Part shown: positions 37,127-44,949 of the stretch, one piece after another | Layout of the letters: each line of letters begins with the position of its first letter | Position numbering within the stretch: position 1 is the first letter of the stretch | DNA from: Flavobacteriales bacterium | Lineage (GTDB): Bacteria > Bacteroidota > Bacteroidia > NS11-12g > UBA955 | Length of the DNA stretch: 64,000 nt | Assembly (NCBI GenBank): GCA_947447955.1 | Contig: CANFLS010000008.1 | Coordinates: 1-64,000 of the forward strand | Direction: 5' to 3' | Made by a program: the position numbers and the translations under genes | Notes under the pieces: generated by a model | What the model was told of the DNA's origin: nothing | Seen by the model: only the letters and a program-made list of their open reading frames with translations | The model's database searches: none

Positions 37127-38605
37127 TTATTTCTGAGGGACTTTTAAAAACAACCTTACATCGTAAAGCGTATCCAATTTACTTGGAAAGTATGCAATTT
37201 CTTTGTACTGCTTCAACGACCGCATTACATGCAAGGGCATGGGTCCATCACGCCTTGCGTGAACATTGTCCCACAAAACCACACAAGAATCTGGCATCCA
37301 ATCTTTCCCTTCGTGGGTATCGATGCTCCACACATAAAATGATTTGGCGTTTTCGGCGGTTGCCCAAGGATCAAAATTTAATTGCACATCCAAAGCGGGT
37401 AATTGATGCACCAACACTTTATTGTTTAAATGGTTGTGCTGAATATAATTAAGTGCTGAATCTACATTAGATTGCCCTGGAAAGCCTTCAATTGATGGAC
37501 CTTTTTGCCAAGGATAAGGCATATGTGCTCCAGAAAATGCAATAAAAAACGAAGCTGCTATGATTACAATCTTCATCATTTGATTCATTTTTTTGATATT
37601 GAAGGACATTAACCGGTGCAGTGCAAATTGTGCAATGATTGCGGCAATAGGTGCTACAACCACAAAAACCCGAATTAAACCATGCGAACCCATGGTTCCA
37701 GTGTACCAAATTACGGTATGTGCAATGAAAAAGGAGAAAAACAAAGGCAAGAACAACCATAATACATATTGCGATATTTCATTGGGCGTTTTTTTGTTGA
37801 TGCGCTGCTTGACATAAATGGCGGTTAAAACAAGTGCAACAATAAGTAGCAAAGTAATAAGTACTCCGGTAATTTCACGTTGGGAATTTACATAGTGAAA
37901 CAATGCACCGCTTCCTGGATCAAATCGGCCAACCAATTCATGTCTAATGTAAGGATTGTTGTGGTAAAAGTATTTCCAATCGCCACTTACAAAACCTGCA
38001 AAGATGGCAAATACCGCAGTTCCAGAGAAGAGCAATGGCAAATACTTCCAATATCCCCTAATAAAAATAAATGGAATAATGGCGAGAAGTAATATCATTC
38101 CTTCGGAACGAACCAGCGGCAAGAAGGAGGCAACAAAAATGGCTGATTTAATTTTGTGCGAAACAAACAAATAGCACATCAAAACCAGAATCAATGCGTT
38201 GGTAGGTTCGGTGAGCGAAGAATGGAAATTAGCAAAAACTATGGGTTGCCAACCAAAAAGTATGATAAGTAACCAAGGATTTCTCAAACTTAACTTTCTA
38301 CCCGTGAGGTAGCAAATCCATGCGGTTCCAAGGGTGGATATGAAATTCAAAAAATATACGCTGTTCAATCCAAATGGAGCAAATGGCAGTGCAACGAGGG
38401 TAAAAAAAGGTTTACCCCATTGGTCTAACAAGAGTTTTGGATGATGGGGAGCCCATCGGGCATAGAGATAGTGGTTCCAACTATCTTGACCACCTGCAGG
38501 CGCATCGGCCATAAACCATACCCAAAGATAAGTAACAGCAACGGCCAAAAGTGCCAAGATGGCGGCATTGCTATTCTTTTGAACTTTGGAAATGGCGTTA
38601 AGCAT
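37127..38605 (-). CDS. Polytopic membrane protein, GT-C glycosyltransferase-like
   Basis: A 492-residue protein with about 11 transmembrane helices and a soluble C-terminal ~110 residues. The first outer loop has acidic QDSWNHYLYARWAPHHPKLL followed by WGKPFFTLVALPFAPFG, like the Asp-containing first loop of GT-C enzymes such as mannosyltransferases that use lipid-linked sugars; LVRSEGMILLLAIIPF resembles their later helices. The exact transfer is unknown. A start at 38650 would place the N-terminus across the terminator hairpin of the upstream leucine dehydrogenase gene, so the ATG at 38605 is preferred. Confidence 0.65.
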   Translation of the reverse strand: MLNAISKVQKNSNAAILALLAVAVTYLWVWFMADAPAGGQDSWNHYLYARWAPHHPKLLLDQWGKPFFTLVALPFAPFGLNSVYFLNFISTLGTAWICYLTGRKLSLRNPWLLIILFGWQPIVFANFHSSLTEPTNALILVLMCYLFVSHKIKSAIFVASFLPLVRSEGMILLLAIIPFIFIRGYWKYLPLLFSGTAVFAIFAGFVSGDWKYFYHNNPYIRHELVGRFDPGSGALFHYVNSQREITGVLITLLLIVALVLTAIYVKQRINKKTPNEISQYVLWLFLPLFFSFFIAHTVIWYTGTMGSHGLIRVFVVVAPIAAIIAQFALHRLMSFNIKKMNQMMKIVIIAASFFIAFSGAHMPYPWQKGPSIEGFPGQSNVDSALNYIQHNHLNNKVLVHQLPALDVQLNFDPWATAENAKSFYVWSIDTHEGKDWMPDSCVVLWDNVHARRDGPMPLHVMRSLKQYKEIAYFPSKLDTLYDVRLFLKVPQK

Positions 38606-38620
38606 AAAGCGAAAATAAAG

Positions 38621-38645
38621 AAAATGCCGGCTAACGCCGGCATTT
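38621..38645 (-). terminator. Intrinsic terminator after leucine dehydrogenase gene
   Basis: A perfect 10-bp stem AAATGCCGGC / GCCGGCATTT with a 4-nt loop, followed on the minus strand by a T-rich tract. Confidence 0.85.
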
Positions 38646-38675
38646 ATCATATAAAATTTCTATTTTATTTTAAAA

Positions 38676-39779
38676 TTAGTAAGTGCTGTGCACCAACATC
38701 ATATCGTGAATACGTTTTTCTGCATGTTTAATTGCAGCTTGTTGGTTGTTCAAGTTGTGCACGTCGGCCATTTTGTAAATATCTAAAATTGTATTGTAGA
38801 TATTCTCAGTTTGCGCCATTGCTTGCTCTCTTACATAACCATTGTATTCGCTGTAAACATTGATTAATCCACCTGCATTGATTACAAAATCAGGAGCATA
38901 AATAATGCCTTTTTCGCGTAAAATGTTTCCGTGAATATTTTCGTCTTCCAATTGGTTATTGGCAGCACCTGCAATAATTTGACATTTTAATTTTGGCAAA
39001 GTATTGTCGTTCAAGATAGCACCCAACGCACATGGAGCAAAAATGTCAACTTCTAGGTTTAACATATCGTCATTTGAAACCACAGTAGCACCAAAATGGT
39101 CCGCAGCATATTTCAAAGCACCTTCGTTAATGTCGGCAACATACAATTTCACACCTTCTTTGTGCAAGTATTCACACAAGTGCATTCCTACTTTACCAAT
39201 ACCCATAACTGCAACAGATTTACCTGAAAGGCTATCGTTTCCGTAGGCTTGTTTCGCAGAAGATTTGATACCCATATAAACACCATAAGCAGTAACAGGA
39301 GAAGGATCTCCGCCACCACCCATGCTTTCTGGCAAACCAACCACATGGTCAGTTTCCATATTTACATATTCCATATCGCGGGTTGTTGTTCCTACGTCTT
39401 CAGCGGTGATGTATTTACCATTTAAGTTTTCAACGAAACGACCAAATTTTCTCATAAGCGCTTCGCTCTTTTGAGTTTTAGGATCGCCAATGATAACCGC
39501 TTTGGCACCACCAAGATTTAAACCAGCTACTGAAGCTTTGTAAGTCATACCACGTGACAAACGCAACGCATCTCTTACTGCATCTTTTTCATGTGCATAA
39601 TACCACATTCTTGTTCCTCCCAATCCTGGGCCAAGAACTGTATTATGAACCGCAATAATAGCCTTAAGGCCAGTTGCGTGATCCTGACAAAATACGATTT
39701 GTTCGTGTTGTGTTGTCTCTAAACCTGCAAACAAGTCAAATGTAGTTACAGGGACATTTTGAGTTTGAATTTCTGCCAT
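38676..39779 (-). CDS. ldh: Leucine dehydrogenase (Leu/Val/Phe dehydrogenase)
   Basis: An NAD-dependent branched-chain amino-acid dehydrogenase that makes 2-oxoacids, the first step toward branched-chain fatty acids. The 367-residue length and motifs fit: GPGLGGTRMW, catalytic Lys in GLNLGGAKAVI, ITAEDVGTT, Rossmann GIGKVGMHL, and FAPCALGAILN. The shorter length and GGTRMW separate it from glutamate dehydrogenase, of which the window has a separate copy. A perfect -7 element lies 14 nt upstream and a terminator follows. The gene symbol ldh is used by analogy with Bacillus leucine dehydrogenase. Confidence 0.93.
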   Translation of the reverse strand: MAEIQTQNVPVTTFDLFAGLETTQHEQIVFCQDHATGLKAIIAVHNTVLGPGLGGTRMWYYAHEKDAVRDALRLSRGMTYKASVAGLNLGGAKAVIIGDPKTQKSEALMRKFGRFVENLNGKYITAEDVGTTTRDMEYVNMETDHVVGLPESMGGGGDPSPVTAYGVYMGIKSSAKQAYGNDSLSGKSVAVMGIGKVGMHLCEYLHKEGVKLYVADINEGALKYAADHFGATVVSNDDMLNLEVDIFAPCALGAILNDNTLPKLKCQIIAGAANNQLEDENIHGNILREKGIIYAPDFVINAGGLINVYSEYNGYVREQAMAQTENIYNTILDIYKMADVHNLNNQQAAIKHAEKRIHDMMLVHSTY

Positions 39780-39793
39780 TGATTTTCTGGGTG

Positions 39794-39801
39794 CAAAGAT
39801 A
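39794..39801 (-). promoter_or_regulatory. -7 promoter element of leucine dehydrogenase gene
   Basis: TATCTTTG on the minus strand, a perfect TAnnTTTG match ending 14 nt before the ATG. Confidence 0.7.
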
Positions 39802-39849
39802 CGTAGTTTTTTAATATAAAAATCATTTTTACAAGTGTCAAAAAGACAC

Positions 39850-40848
39850 TTAAGCTATAGTAGGCAATGGCCTAGGAGAAAATTGCTTACAAGCCTTTGA
39901 AATTGCTGCAATGTGATCAGGTGTTGTACCACAACATCCCCCAACAATATTCACCCAACCGTTTTCACACCATTCTGAAATAACCTTGCTCATTCCTTCT
40001 GGGGTATCGTCGTATTCACCAAATTCGTTTGGCAAACCTGCATTTGGGTAGCAACTTACATAAATTTCAGAAACTCCCGCTAATTCTGCAATGTACTGAC
40101 GCATTTGATCTGCCCCAAGCGCGCAATTAAAACCTACGCTCAACAAATCCCCATGCGAAATACTGTTGTAGAAAGCTTCAGGCGTTTGTCCTGACAATGT
40201 TCTACCAGAATTATCGGTAATGGTACCGCTCACCATTACTGGAATATCTAAACATCTCTCCTCTTTTATTGTATTCACCGCAAATAGCGCAGCTTTGCAA
40301 TTCAAGGTATCAAATACGGTTTCAATAAGCAGTATATCTGCACCTGCGTCTATCAAAGCAATGGCTTGTTCCGTATAACAGGCAACCAAATCATCGAAGC
40401 TAACAGCACGGTAACCAGGATTGTTTACATCGGGACTTAAACTTGCGGTTTTATTGGTAGGGCCCATTGCGCCCGCCACAAACAAAGGTCTGTTTTCCAC
40501 TTCGCTTTGATATTCTGAAATGGCTTGCTTGGCTAATTTCACGGCTTCTACGTTCAGCTCAACTACCAAATGCTCCATGTGGTAATCGGCCATTGAAATT
40601 ACGTTGGCATTAAAGGTATTGGTTTCTAAGATATCGGAACCAGCCATTAAAAATTCTTTGTGAATGTCTTTAATTATTTGTGGTTGGGTTAACGTCAACA
40701 AATCATTATTGCCTTTTAAAGGATGATCAAAGTTTGCAAAACGGGTTCCACGATAATCTTCTTCAGTATATTTATATTTCTGAATCATGGTACCCATGGC
40801 ACCATCAATAATTACAATACGTTGACTTAATAAATCTGTAATTTTCAT
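39850..40848 (-). CDS. metH: Homocysteine S-methyltransferase module of split MetH
   Basis: This 332-residue protein equals the N-terminal homocysteine-binding barrel of cobalamin-dependent methionine synthase: VIIDGAMGTMIQ, ETNTFNAN, AGAMGPTNKTASLSPDV, the zinc cysteine in GFNCALGADQM, and the two zinc cysteines in VGGCCGTTPDHI. It stops just after that domain, as in many Bacteroidota where MetH is encoded as two genes. The second gene (folate, cobalamin and reactivation domains) is not adjacent, and the next gene is leucine dehydrogenase. It overlaps the upstream gene by 4 nt. A stand-alone S-methylmethionine-type methyltransferase is the alternative, but the sequence is MetH-like. Confidence 0.85.
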   Translation of the reverse strand: MKITDLLSQRIVIIDGAMGTMIQKYKYTEEDYRGTRFANFDHPLKGNNDLLTLTQPQIIKDIHKEFLMAGSDILETNTFNANVISMADYHMEHLVVELNVEAVKLAKQAISEYQSEVENRPLFVAGAMGPTNKTASLSPDVNNPGYRAVSFDDLVACYTEQAIALIDAGADILLIETVFDTLNCKAALFAVNTIKEERCLDIPVMVSGTITDNSGRTLSGQTPEAFYNSISHGDLLSVGFNCALGADQMRQYIAELAGVSEIYVSCYPNAGLPNEFGEYDDTPEGMSKVISEWCENGWVNIVGGCCGTTPDHIAAISKACKQFSPRPLPTIA

Positions 40849-41783
40849 TTTAATATTTTCAAATAGTCGTACATCCCTCTAAATAAAGAATTGAGGTAAT
40901 ACGATGATGTTTGTTGCGTTTGAATGGTTGAACTTTGACTTGAGTTTGCCAATTCACTGGCTCTTGTACCGAAGTGTAAATATTTGGCATCATACAAATT
41001 GCTTCCGGTGAATTTTGCGCAATCGAATTGAGATAAACTCTTTAAATTTTCGTTGTTTTCAAAAACCGAAAAAACTTGAATTTGCTCATTTGCAAGATTG
41101 ATTCCATTGGCAAATACAATTGGGTTTTTCTTATTGGCCAATAAATGTTTGTGGTACCAAATTACATGGGCTTTTTTATCGTAGAGTGTTTGAATGGCCT
41201 TCGATTGAATGAATTTTGATTCCTTACCAGAAAAAACATTATCCAAAGCAGATTCATTGAATTTAATATTTTCAGATGTATCGAAAGGCCTCATGATTAC
41301 CATTGCCTTGTACTTGTAAGCGATATAAATATTTTTTCCAATTACCTTGGTATAGGTATAATTGGGTTTCACCACTTTTCCATGAAGCACATTGATTTTT
41401 TTCAATGTATCTAAATACACATCGAACTTGGTATCGGAAGTAACTGACAACGATAAAAACTGCGCTTTGTCTGTTTCAAACAGCACCACATCGGAAAAAA
41501 GTCCTACCCCAGGCGTTGCGGGATCTGTACAATGTTTAAATATTTTGGCACTTTTAAAAAGATTAAAAACACTATCATAGTATTGTGGTTGTTTGCCTTT
41601 ATAATCTTCTTTGAGTTTTTTGGTTTGAATTTGCACAAACCAGGTTGTATTGTTGGGAACAATGAGGGGCAATCGGCTTTGCGAATTAAAGTTAAAGTAG
41701 AGATAAACTCCAACCGCCACGGCCGAAATAGCAACCAAGGCAATGAGTCCTGTTGCAATTTTCATAAAACCCTTATCAACCAT
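40845..41783 (-). CDS. Single-pass membrane protein of unknown function
   Basis: A 312-residue protein with one N-terminal transmembrane helix (IATGLIALVAISAVAVGVYL, about residues 8-27) and a large outside domain rich in Lys and aromatic residues. I do not recognise the family. The start at 41783 (MVDKGFMKIA) is fixed by a perfect -7 element ending 4 nt upstream; an ATG at 41810 would precede the predicted transcript. It overlaps the metH gene by 4 nt, so the two are co-translated, but the sequence gives no functional link to methionine. Confidence 0.7.
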   Translation of the reverse strand: MVDKGFMKIATGLIALVAISAVAVGVYLYFNFNSQSRLPLIVPNNTTWFVQIQTKKLKEDYKGKQPQYYDSVFNLFKSAKIFKHCTDPATPGVGLFSDVVLFETDKAQFLSLSVTSDTKFDVYLDTLKKINVLHGKVVKPNYTYTKVIGKNIYIAYKYKAMVIMRPFDTSENIKFNESALDNVFSGKESKFIQSKAIQTLYDKKAHVIWYHKHLLANKKNPIVFANGINLANEQIQVFSVFENNENLKSLSQFDCAKFTGSNLYDAKYLHFGTRASELANSSQSSTIQTQQTSSYYLNSLFRGMYDYLKILK

Positions 41784-41787
41784 GTTG

Positions 41788-41795
41788 CAAAGGTA
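41788..41795 (-). promoter_or_regulatory. -7 promoter element of the membrane protein-metH operon
   Basis: TACCTTTG on the minus strand, a perfect TAnnTTTG match ending 4 nt before the ATG at 41783. Confidence 0.65.
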
Positions 41796-41840
41796 AATAA
41801 ACCCAAGCACAATTTATGGAAATTGAAAATGTTTGGGCAT

Positions 41841-41871
41841 AAAAAAAGCCCCTGAAATTCAAGGGCTTTTT
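41841..41871 (-). terminator. Intrinsic terminator after the Cys-rich protein gene
   Basis: AAAAAGCCC and GGGCTTTTT with an inner TGAA/TTCA pairing form one long hairpin with A and T tracts on either side. Confidence 0.85.
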
Positions 41872-41887
41872 CATTAAATAAATGTGA

Positions 41888-42190
41888 TTATACTTTAGCT
41901 TTAGCACTTGCTTTAGCAGATGCTTTGCCTGAAGTTTTGTTAGAAGCAGGTTTGCTACACTCAGCTTTTTTGCCTTCGCAACCTTCTTTTTTACCTTCTT
42001 TGTGCTCGCAATTGTGGCCTTCTGCAGATGCAGTTTTGCCTTTGCAACAAGATTTTGTTTCACCAGCACCGGCAGTTTTGCTTTTGCAGCAAGATTTAAC
42101 TGGCGCTTCTTGCGCTGGACCTTCTGTTTGTGCGGTTGCCATCAAAGAGAACCCAATTACAAACATTCCTAATAAAATAATTTTTTTCAT
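41888..42190 (-). CDS. Small secreted Cys/Lys/Ala-rich protein
   Basis: A 100-residue protein with a signal peptide (MKKIILLGMFVIGFSLMATAQ, cleaved near residue 21). The mature part has two KSCCK repeats, then isolated cysteines in NCEHKEGKKEGCEGKKAEC, and ends in a low-complexity KASAKASAKAKV tail. Seven cysteines in about 80 residues suggest metal or thiol binding at the cell envelope, but the histidine content is low and no known metallothionein family is recognised. The start at 42190 follows a -33/-7 promoter; a preceding ATG at 42205 overlaps the -7 element. Confidence 0.75.
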   Translation of the reverse strand: MKKIILLGMFVIGFSLMATAQTEGPAQEAPVKSCCKSKTAGAGETKSCCKGKTASAEGHNCEHKEGKKEGCEGKKAECSKPASNKTSGKASAKASAKAKV

Positions 42191-42194
42191 GTGA

Positions 42195-42226
42195 TAAAGA
42201 TACAATTGTTTTTACAAATATACAAA
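42195..42226 (-). promoter_or_regulatory. -33/-7 promoter of the Cys-rich protein gene
   Basis: On the minus strand TTTG (42223-42226) is separated by 20 nt from TATCTTTA (42195-42202), the classical Bacteroidota spacing with one mismatch in the -7 element. Confidence 0.6.
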
Positions 42227-42850
42227 TTATTGAGAATTCAATTCAGTTGCTGCTTTTAAATTTTCAGCAGTCTGTTTCGATGTGTTTTTTAACAAATCTA
42301 ATGCTTTTTGTGTTGCATCAATTTCAGACAATACTTTGTCTTTCTGCGATTTGGCAGTAGTTATTTGCTTGGCCACCGCGGTTTTAGCAGCACCTTTTGA
42401 TAGCGCCAACTTCGATTCTAACGATTTGATAGCCGCATTCTTTTGTTCGACCAACGATTGATTGTTTAACAAAGAGGTTGTGGTTGTTTTTATCTTCGCA
42501 TTTACCTTGGCATCTTCATCTTTGGCAACTTTCAATACTTCTAACTTTTTTGCAGAAAACTCAGTTTGTGCCTTTTCTTTTTCAATTTTGGCAGTAGCCA
42601 AAGTTTGGGCAAACTTTAGTTTCTCGGTTGGAAGCACAGTATTGTCGAGATTGGTTTGTGCCGCTTTTACTTCCTGATTCTTATTGTCTAAAATCACTTT
42701 TGCATTGTAGTATTTCAACAATGCGATGTCGTAAGCACTTGCTGTATCAATTGTTGACGCAGCAGGAGTTATTGGGGTTAAGCTGGTAGTTTGGGCAGTT
42801 ACCTGAAATGCCACAAATGAAATAATGAGGGTCAATACTATTTTTTTCAT
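42227..42850 (-). CDS. Secreted coiled-coil protein
   Basis: A 207-residue protein with signal peptide MKKIVLTLIISFVAFQVTAQ and a mature region that is almost entirely Lys/Ala/Glu-rich coiled coil (about residues 45-200). No enzymatic motif. The protein may be periplasmic and structural; similar proteins are common and poorly characterised in Bacteroidota. The start at 42850 is preferred to 42883, which would translate the terminator of the upstream PSD-family gene. A TTGAGGGAT motif lies between its start and that terminator. Confidence 0.7.
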   Translation of the reverse strand: MKKIVLTLIISFVAFQVTAQTTSLTPITPAASTIDTASAYDIALLKYYNAKVILDNKNQEVKAAQTNLDNTVLPTEKLKFAQTLATAKIEKEKAQTEFSAKKLEVLKVAKDEDAKVNAKIKTTTTSLLNNQSLVEQKNAAIKSLESKLALSKGAAKTAVAKQITTAKSQKDKVLSEIDATQKALDLLKNTSKQTAENLKAATELNSQ

Positions 42851-42861
42851 TGTTTTTATTT

Positions 42862-42870
42862 TTGAGGGAT
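42862..42870 (+). other. Intergenic copy of TTGAGGGAT motif
   Basis: One of three intergenic copies of the over-represented 8-mer TTGAGGGA. It lies 11 nt upstream of the coiled-coil gene start and next to a terminator. Confidence 0.5.
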
Positions 42871-42900
42871 AAAAAAAGGCCACACAAGTGTGACCTTTTC
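42871..42900 (-). terminator. Intrinsic terminator after psd
   Basis: On the minus strand AAAAGGTCACAC, loop TT, GTGTGGCCTTTT with one mismatch and a run of seven T. Confidence 0.8.
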
Positions 42901-42918
42901 AAATGTACATATTTTAGA

Positions 42919-43569
42919 TTACCATTTGGCAACGATAGTTTCGCCACCTACAGTTTTTTGATTCATTTCTACACAGATTTCCGCGTCTAGAGGCAAGAAC
43001 AAATCGATTCTTGATCCAAATTTAATAAATCCATATTCTGCACCCATTTTGGCTTCTGCGCCTTCTTTTGCGTAACAAACAATTCTTTTAGCCAAGGCAC
43101 CAGCAATTTGTCTAAACAAAATAGAACCTTTTGCCGATTCCACAACCACCGTTGTTCTTTCGTTTTCGGTACTGCTTTTGGGATGCCAAGCTACCAAGTA
43201 TTTCCCTGGATGGTATTTTTGATATGCCACCTTACCAGAAACCGGGTAACGGTTTACATGGACGTTGATTGGCGACATAAAAATACTCACTTGACGGCGT
43301 TTGTCTTTGTAGTATTCGCTTTCCACTACTTCTTCAATTACAACTACTTTTCCATCGGCTGGGGCAATAATTAAATTTTCGCCAGTTGGAATATTTCTAT
43401 TCGGATGCCTAAAGAATTGTACAATTGTAAGATAAAGCAACAATGAAATAACAAGTACAATTGTTGAAGCGATATTATCGCTAAAATAAATTTGCAGGGG
43501 AACATTAATTGCTCCCAACACCAATGTGGTGATTAAAATAATGGTAAAACCTTCTTTGTGTAACTTCAT
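42919..43569 (-). CDS. psd: Phosphatidylserine decarboxylase family protein
   Basis: The enzyme makes phosphatidylethanolamine from phosphatidylserine. The 216-residue protein is of the short PSD type: two N-terminal transmembrane segments (~7-50), APADGKVV, INVHVNRYPVSG, and the self-cleavage site KFGSRID, whose serine becomes the pyruvoyl group. All are intact. It lies 6 nt after gdhA on the same strand and ends in a terminator, so gdhA and psd are probably co-transcribed, with no obvious metabolic link. Confidence 0.94.
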   Translation of the reverse strand: MKLHKEGFTIILITTLVLGAINVPLQIYFSDNIASTIVLVISLLLYLTIVQFFRHPNRNIPTGENLIIAPADGKVVVIEEVVESEYYKDKRRQVSIFMSPINVHVNRYPVSGKVAYQKYHPGKYLVAWHPKSSTENERTTVVVESAKGSILFRQIAGALAKRIVCYAKEGAEAKMGAEYGFIKFGSRIDLFLPLDAEICVEMNQKTVGGETIVAKW

Positions 43570-43575
43570 ATTTAA

Positions 43576-44850
43576 TTAGAAAGAACCACGAAGCTTCAAT
43601 GTGCTAGACACTTTTTCAAGCGCTACTACGTAAGCCGCAATTCTCATATTGATTTTATATTTTTCCGAACAAGCATAAACATTATCGAACGATTGTTTCA
43701 TCACACGGTCAGCTCTTCTATTCACACGTTCTTCTGTCCAATAATAACCCAAACGATTTTGTACCCACTCAAAGTAAGATACAGTAACACCACCGGCATT
43801 TGCCAAAATATCTGGAACTACTAAAATTCCTTTTTCTTGTAAAATTGCATCCGCTGCTGCTGTAGTTGGTCCGTTTGCACCTTCTACTATCAATTTCGCT
43901 TTGATGTTGTGTGCATTTTCTGGAGTAATTTGATCTTCCATAGCTGCAGGCACCAAAACGTCGCATTCTAGTTCTAACAATTCAGCGTTTGTAACTTTTT
44001 TACCGATGTTACAACCTTCTAAATTTCTATTTGGGCTATTTGCAATGAATTCAATAGCCGCATTTACATCAATTCCATCGGTATTGTAATATCCACCAGT
44101 AACATCGCTGATACCAATAATTTTAACACCCATTTGAGAAATCAACTTCGCAGAAATACTTCCTACATTACCAAATCCTTGAACCACACAAGTAACATCG
44201 GTTGGTTTTAATCCCAACTTAGCCAAAGCGCTTCTGGTACTCACCATCACCCCTCTACCTGTTGCTTCAACCCTACCTAAGCTACCACCCAAAACCAACG
44301 GTTTACCGGTAACAACACCCCAAGCATTGTGGCCTTTGATTTTGCTGTATTCATCAACAATCCAAGCCATTTCTTGTTGTCCTGTTCCCATATCTGGTGC
44401 AGGAATATCATTTTCTGGACCAAATACATTCTTCATAGCCAAGGTGTAGGCACGCGTTAAGCGCTCCAACTCACCTTTGCTCATAGAACGAGGATCGCAT
44501 TTAATACCACCCTTTGCTCCACCATAAGGAATATTTACTACGGCACACTTCCAGGTCATCCAAGCAGCAAGTGCTTTAACCTCATCGAGGTTAACGTCCA
44601 TACTGTAACGGATACCACCTTTCGATGGACCTAAGTGTACGCTGTGAACTACACGATATCCTTCAAAAACTTTTATAGTACCATTATCCATTGTAACTGG
44701 CATGTTAGCCATTACAACCTTATCTGGCACACGTAAAACGTTTGCAAATTGTTCATCTAGACCTAAAATCTCCACGGCCGCATCGAAGCGACGATTCATA
44801 CTTTCAAGCGGATTGTACCTTGGTGATCCGCCGTTCATTGGTGCTGACAT
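43576..44850 (-). CDS. gdhA: Glutamate dehydrogenase
   Basis: A 424-residue Glu/Leu/Phe/Val dehydrogenase that interconverts glutamate and 2-oxoglutarate plus ammonia. Motifs are GPSKGGIRY, catalytic Lys in VNIPYGGAKGGI, PAPDMGTG with the catalytic Asp, the Rossmann GFGNVGS, and NAGGVTVSYFEW. The length fits the hexameric bacterial NAD-type enzymes of ~420 residues rather than the ~450-residue NADP type; coenzyme choice is an inference. The -7 element lies 32 nt upstream. Confidence 0.93.
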   Translation of the reverse strand: MSAPMNGGSPRYNPLESMNRRFDAAVEILGLDEQFANVLRVPDKVVMANMPVTMDNGTIKVFEGYRVVHSVHLGPSKGGIRYSMDVNLDEVKALAAWMTWKCAVVNIPYGGAKGGIKCDPRSMSKGELERLTRAYTLAMKNVFGPENDIPAPDMGTGQQEMAWIVDEYSKIKGHNAWGVVTGKPLVLGGSLGRVEATGRGVMVSTRSALAKLGLKPTDVTCVVQGFGNVGSISAKLISQMGVKIIGISDVTGGYYNTDGIDVNAAIEFIANSPNRNLEGCNIGKKVTNAELLELECDVLVPAAMEDQITPENAHNIKAKLIVEGANGPTTAAADAILQEKGILVVPDILANAGGVTVSYFEWVQNRLGYYWTEERVNRRADRVMKQSFDNVYACSEKYKINMRIAAYVVALEKVSSTLKLRGSF

Positions 44851-44882
44851 ATTCTGTACAAAATCTTTAGTGATTTGAATGG

Positions 44883-44890
44883 CAAAATTA
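44883..44890 (-). promoter_or_regulatory. -7 promoter element of gdhA-psd
   Basis: TAATTTTG on the minus strand, a perfect TAnnTTTG match 32 nt before the ATG. Confidence 0.6.
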
Positions 44891-44949
44891 GATGATAGTT
44901 TTGGGGTAAAAAATATTTTTTACCACCAATACAAAATAATGGACAGTAG

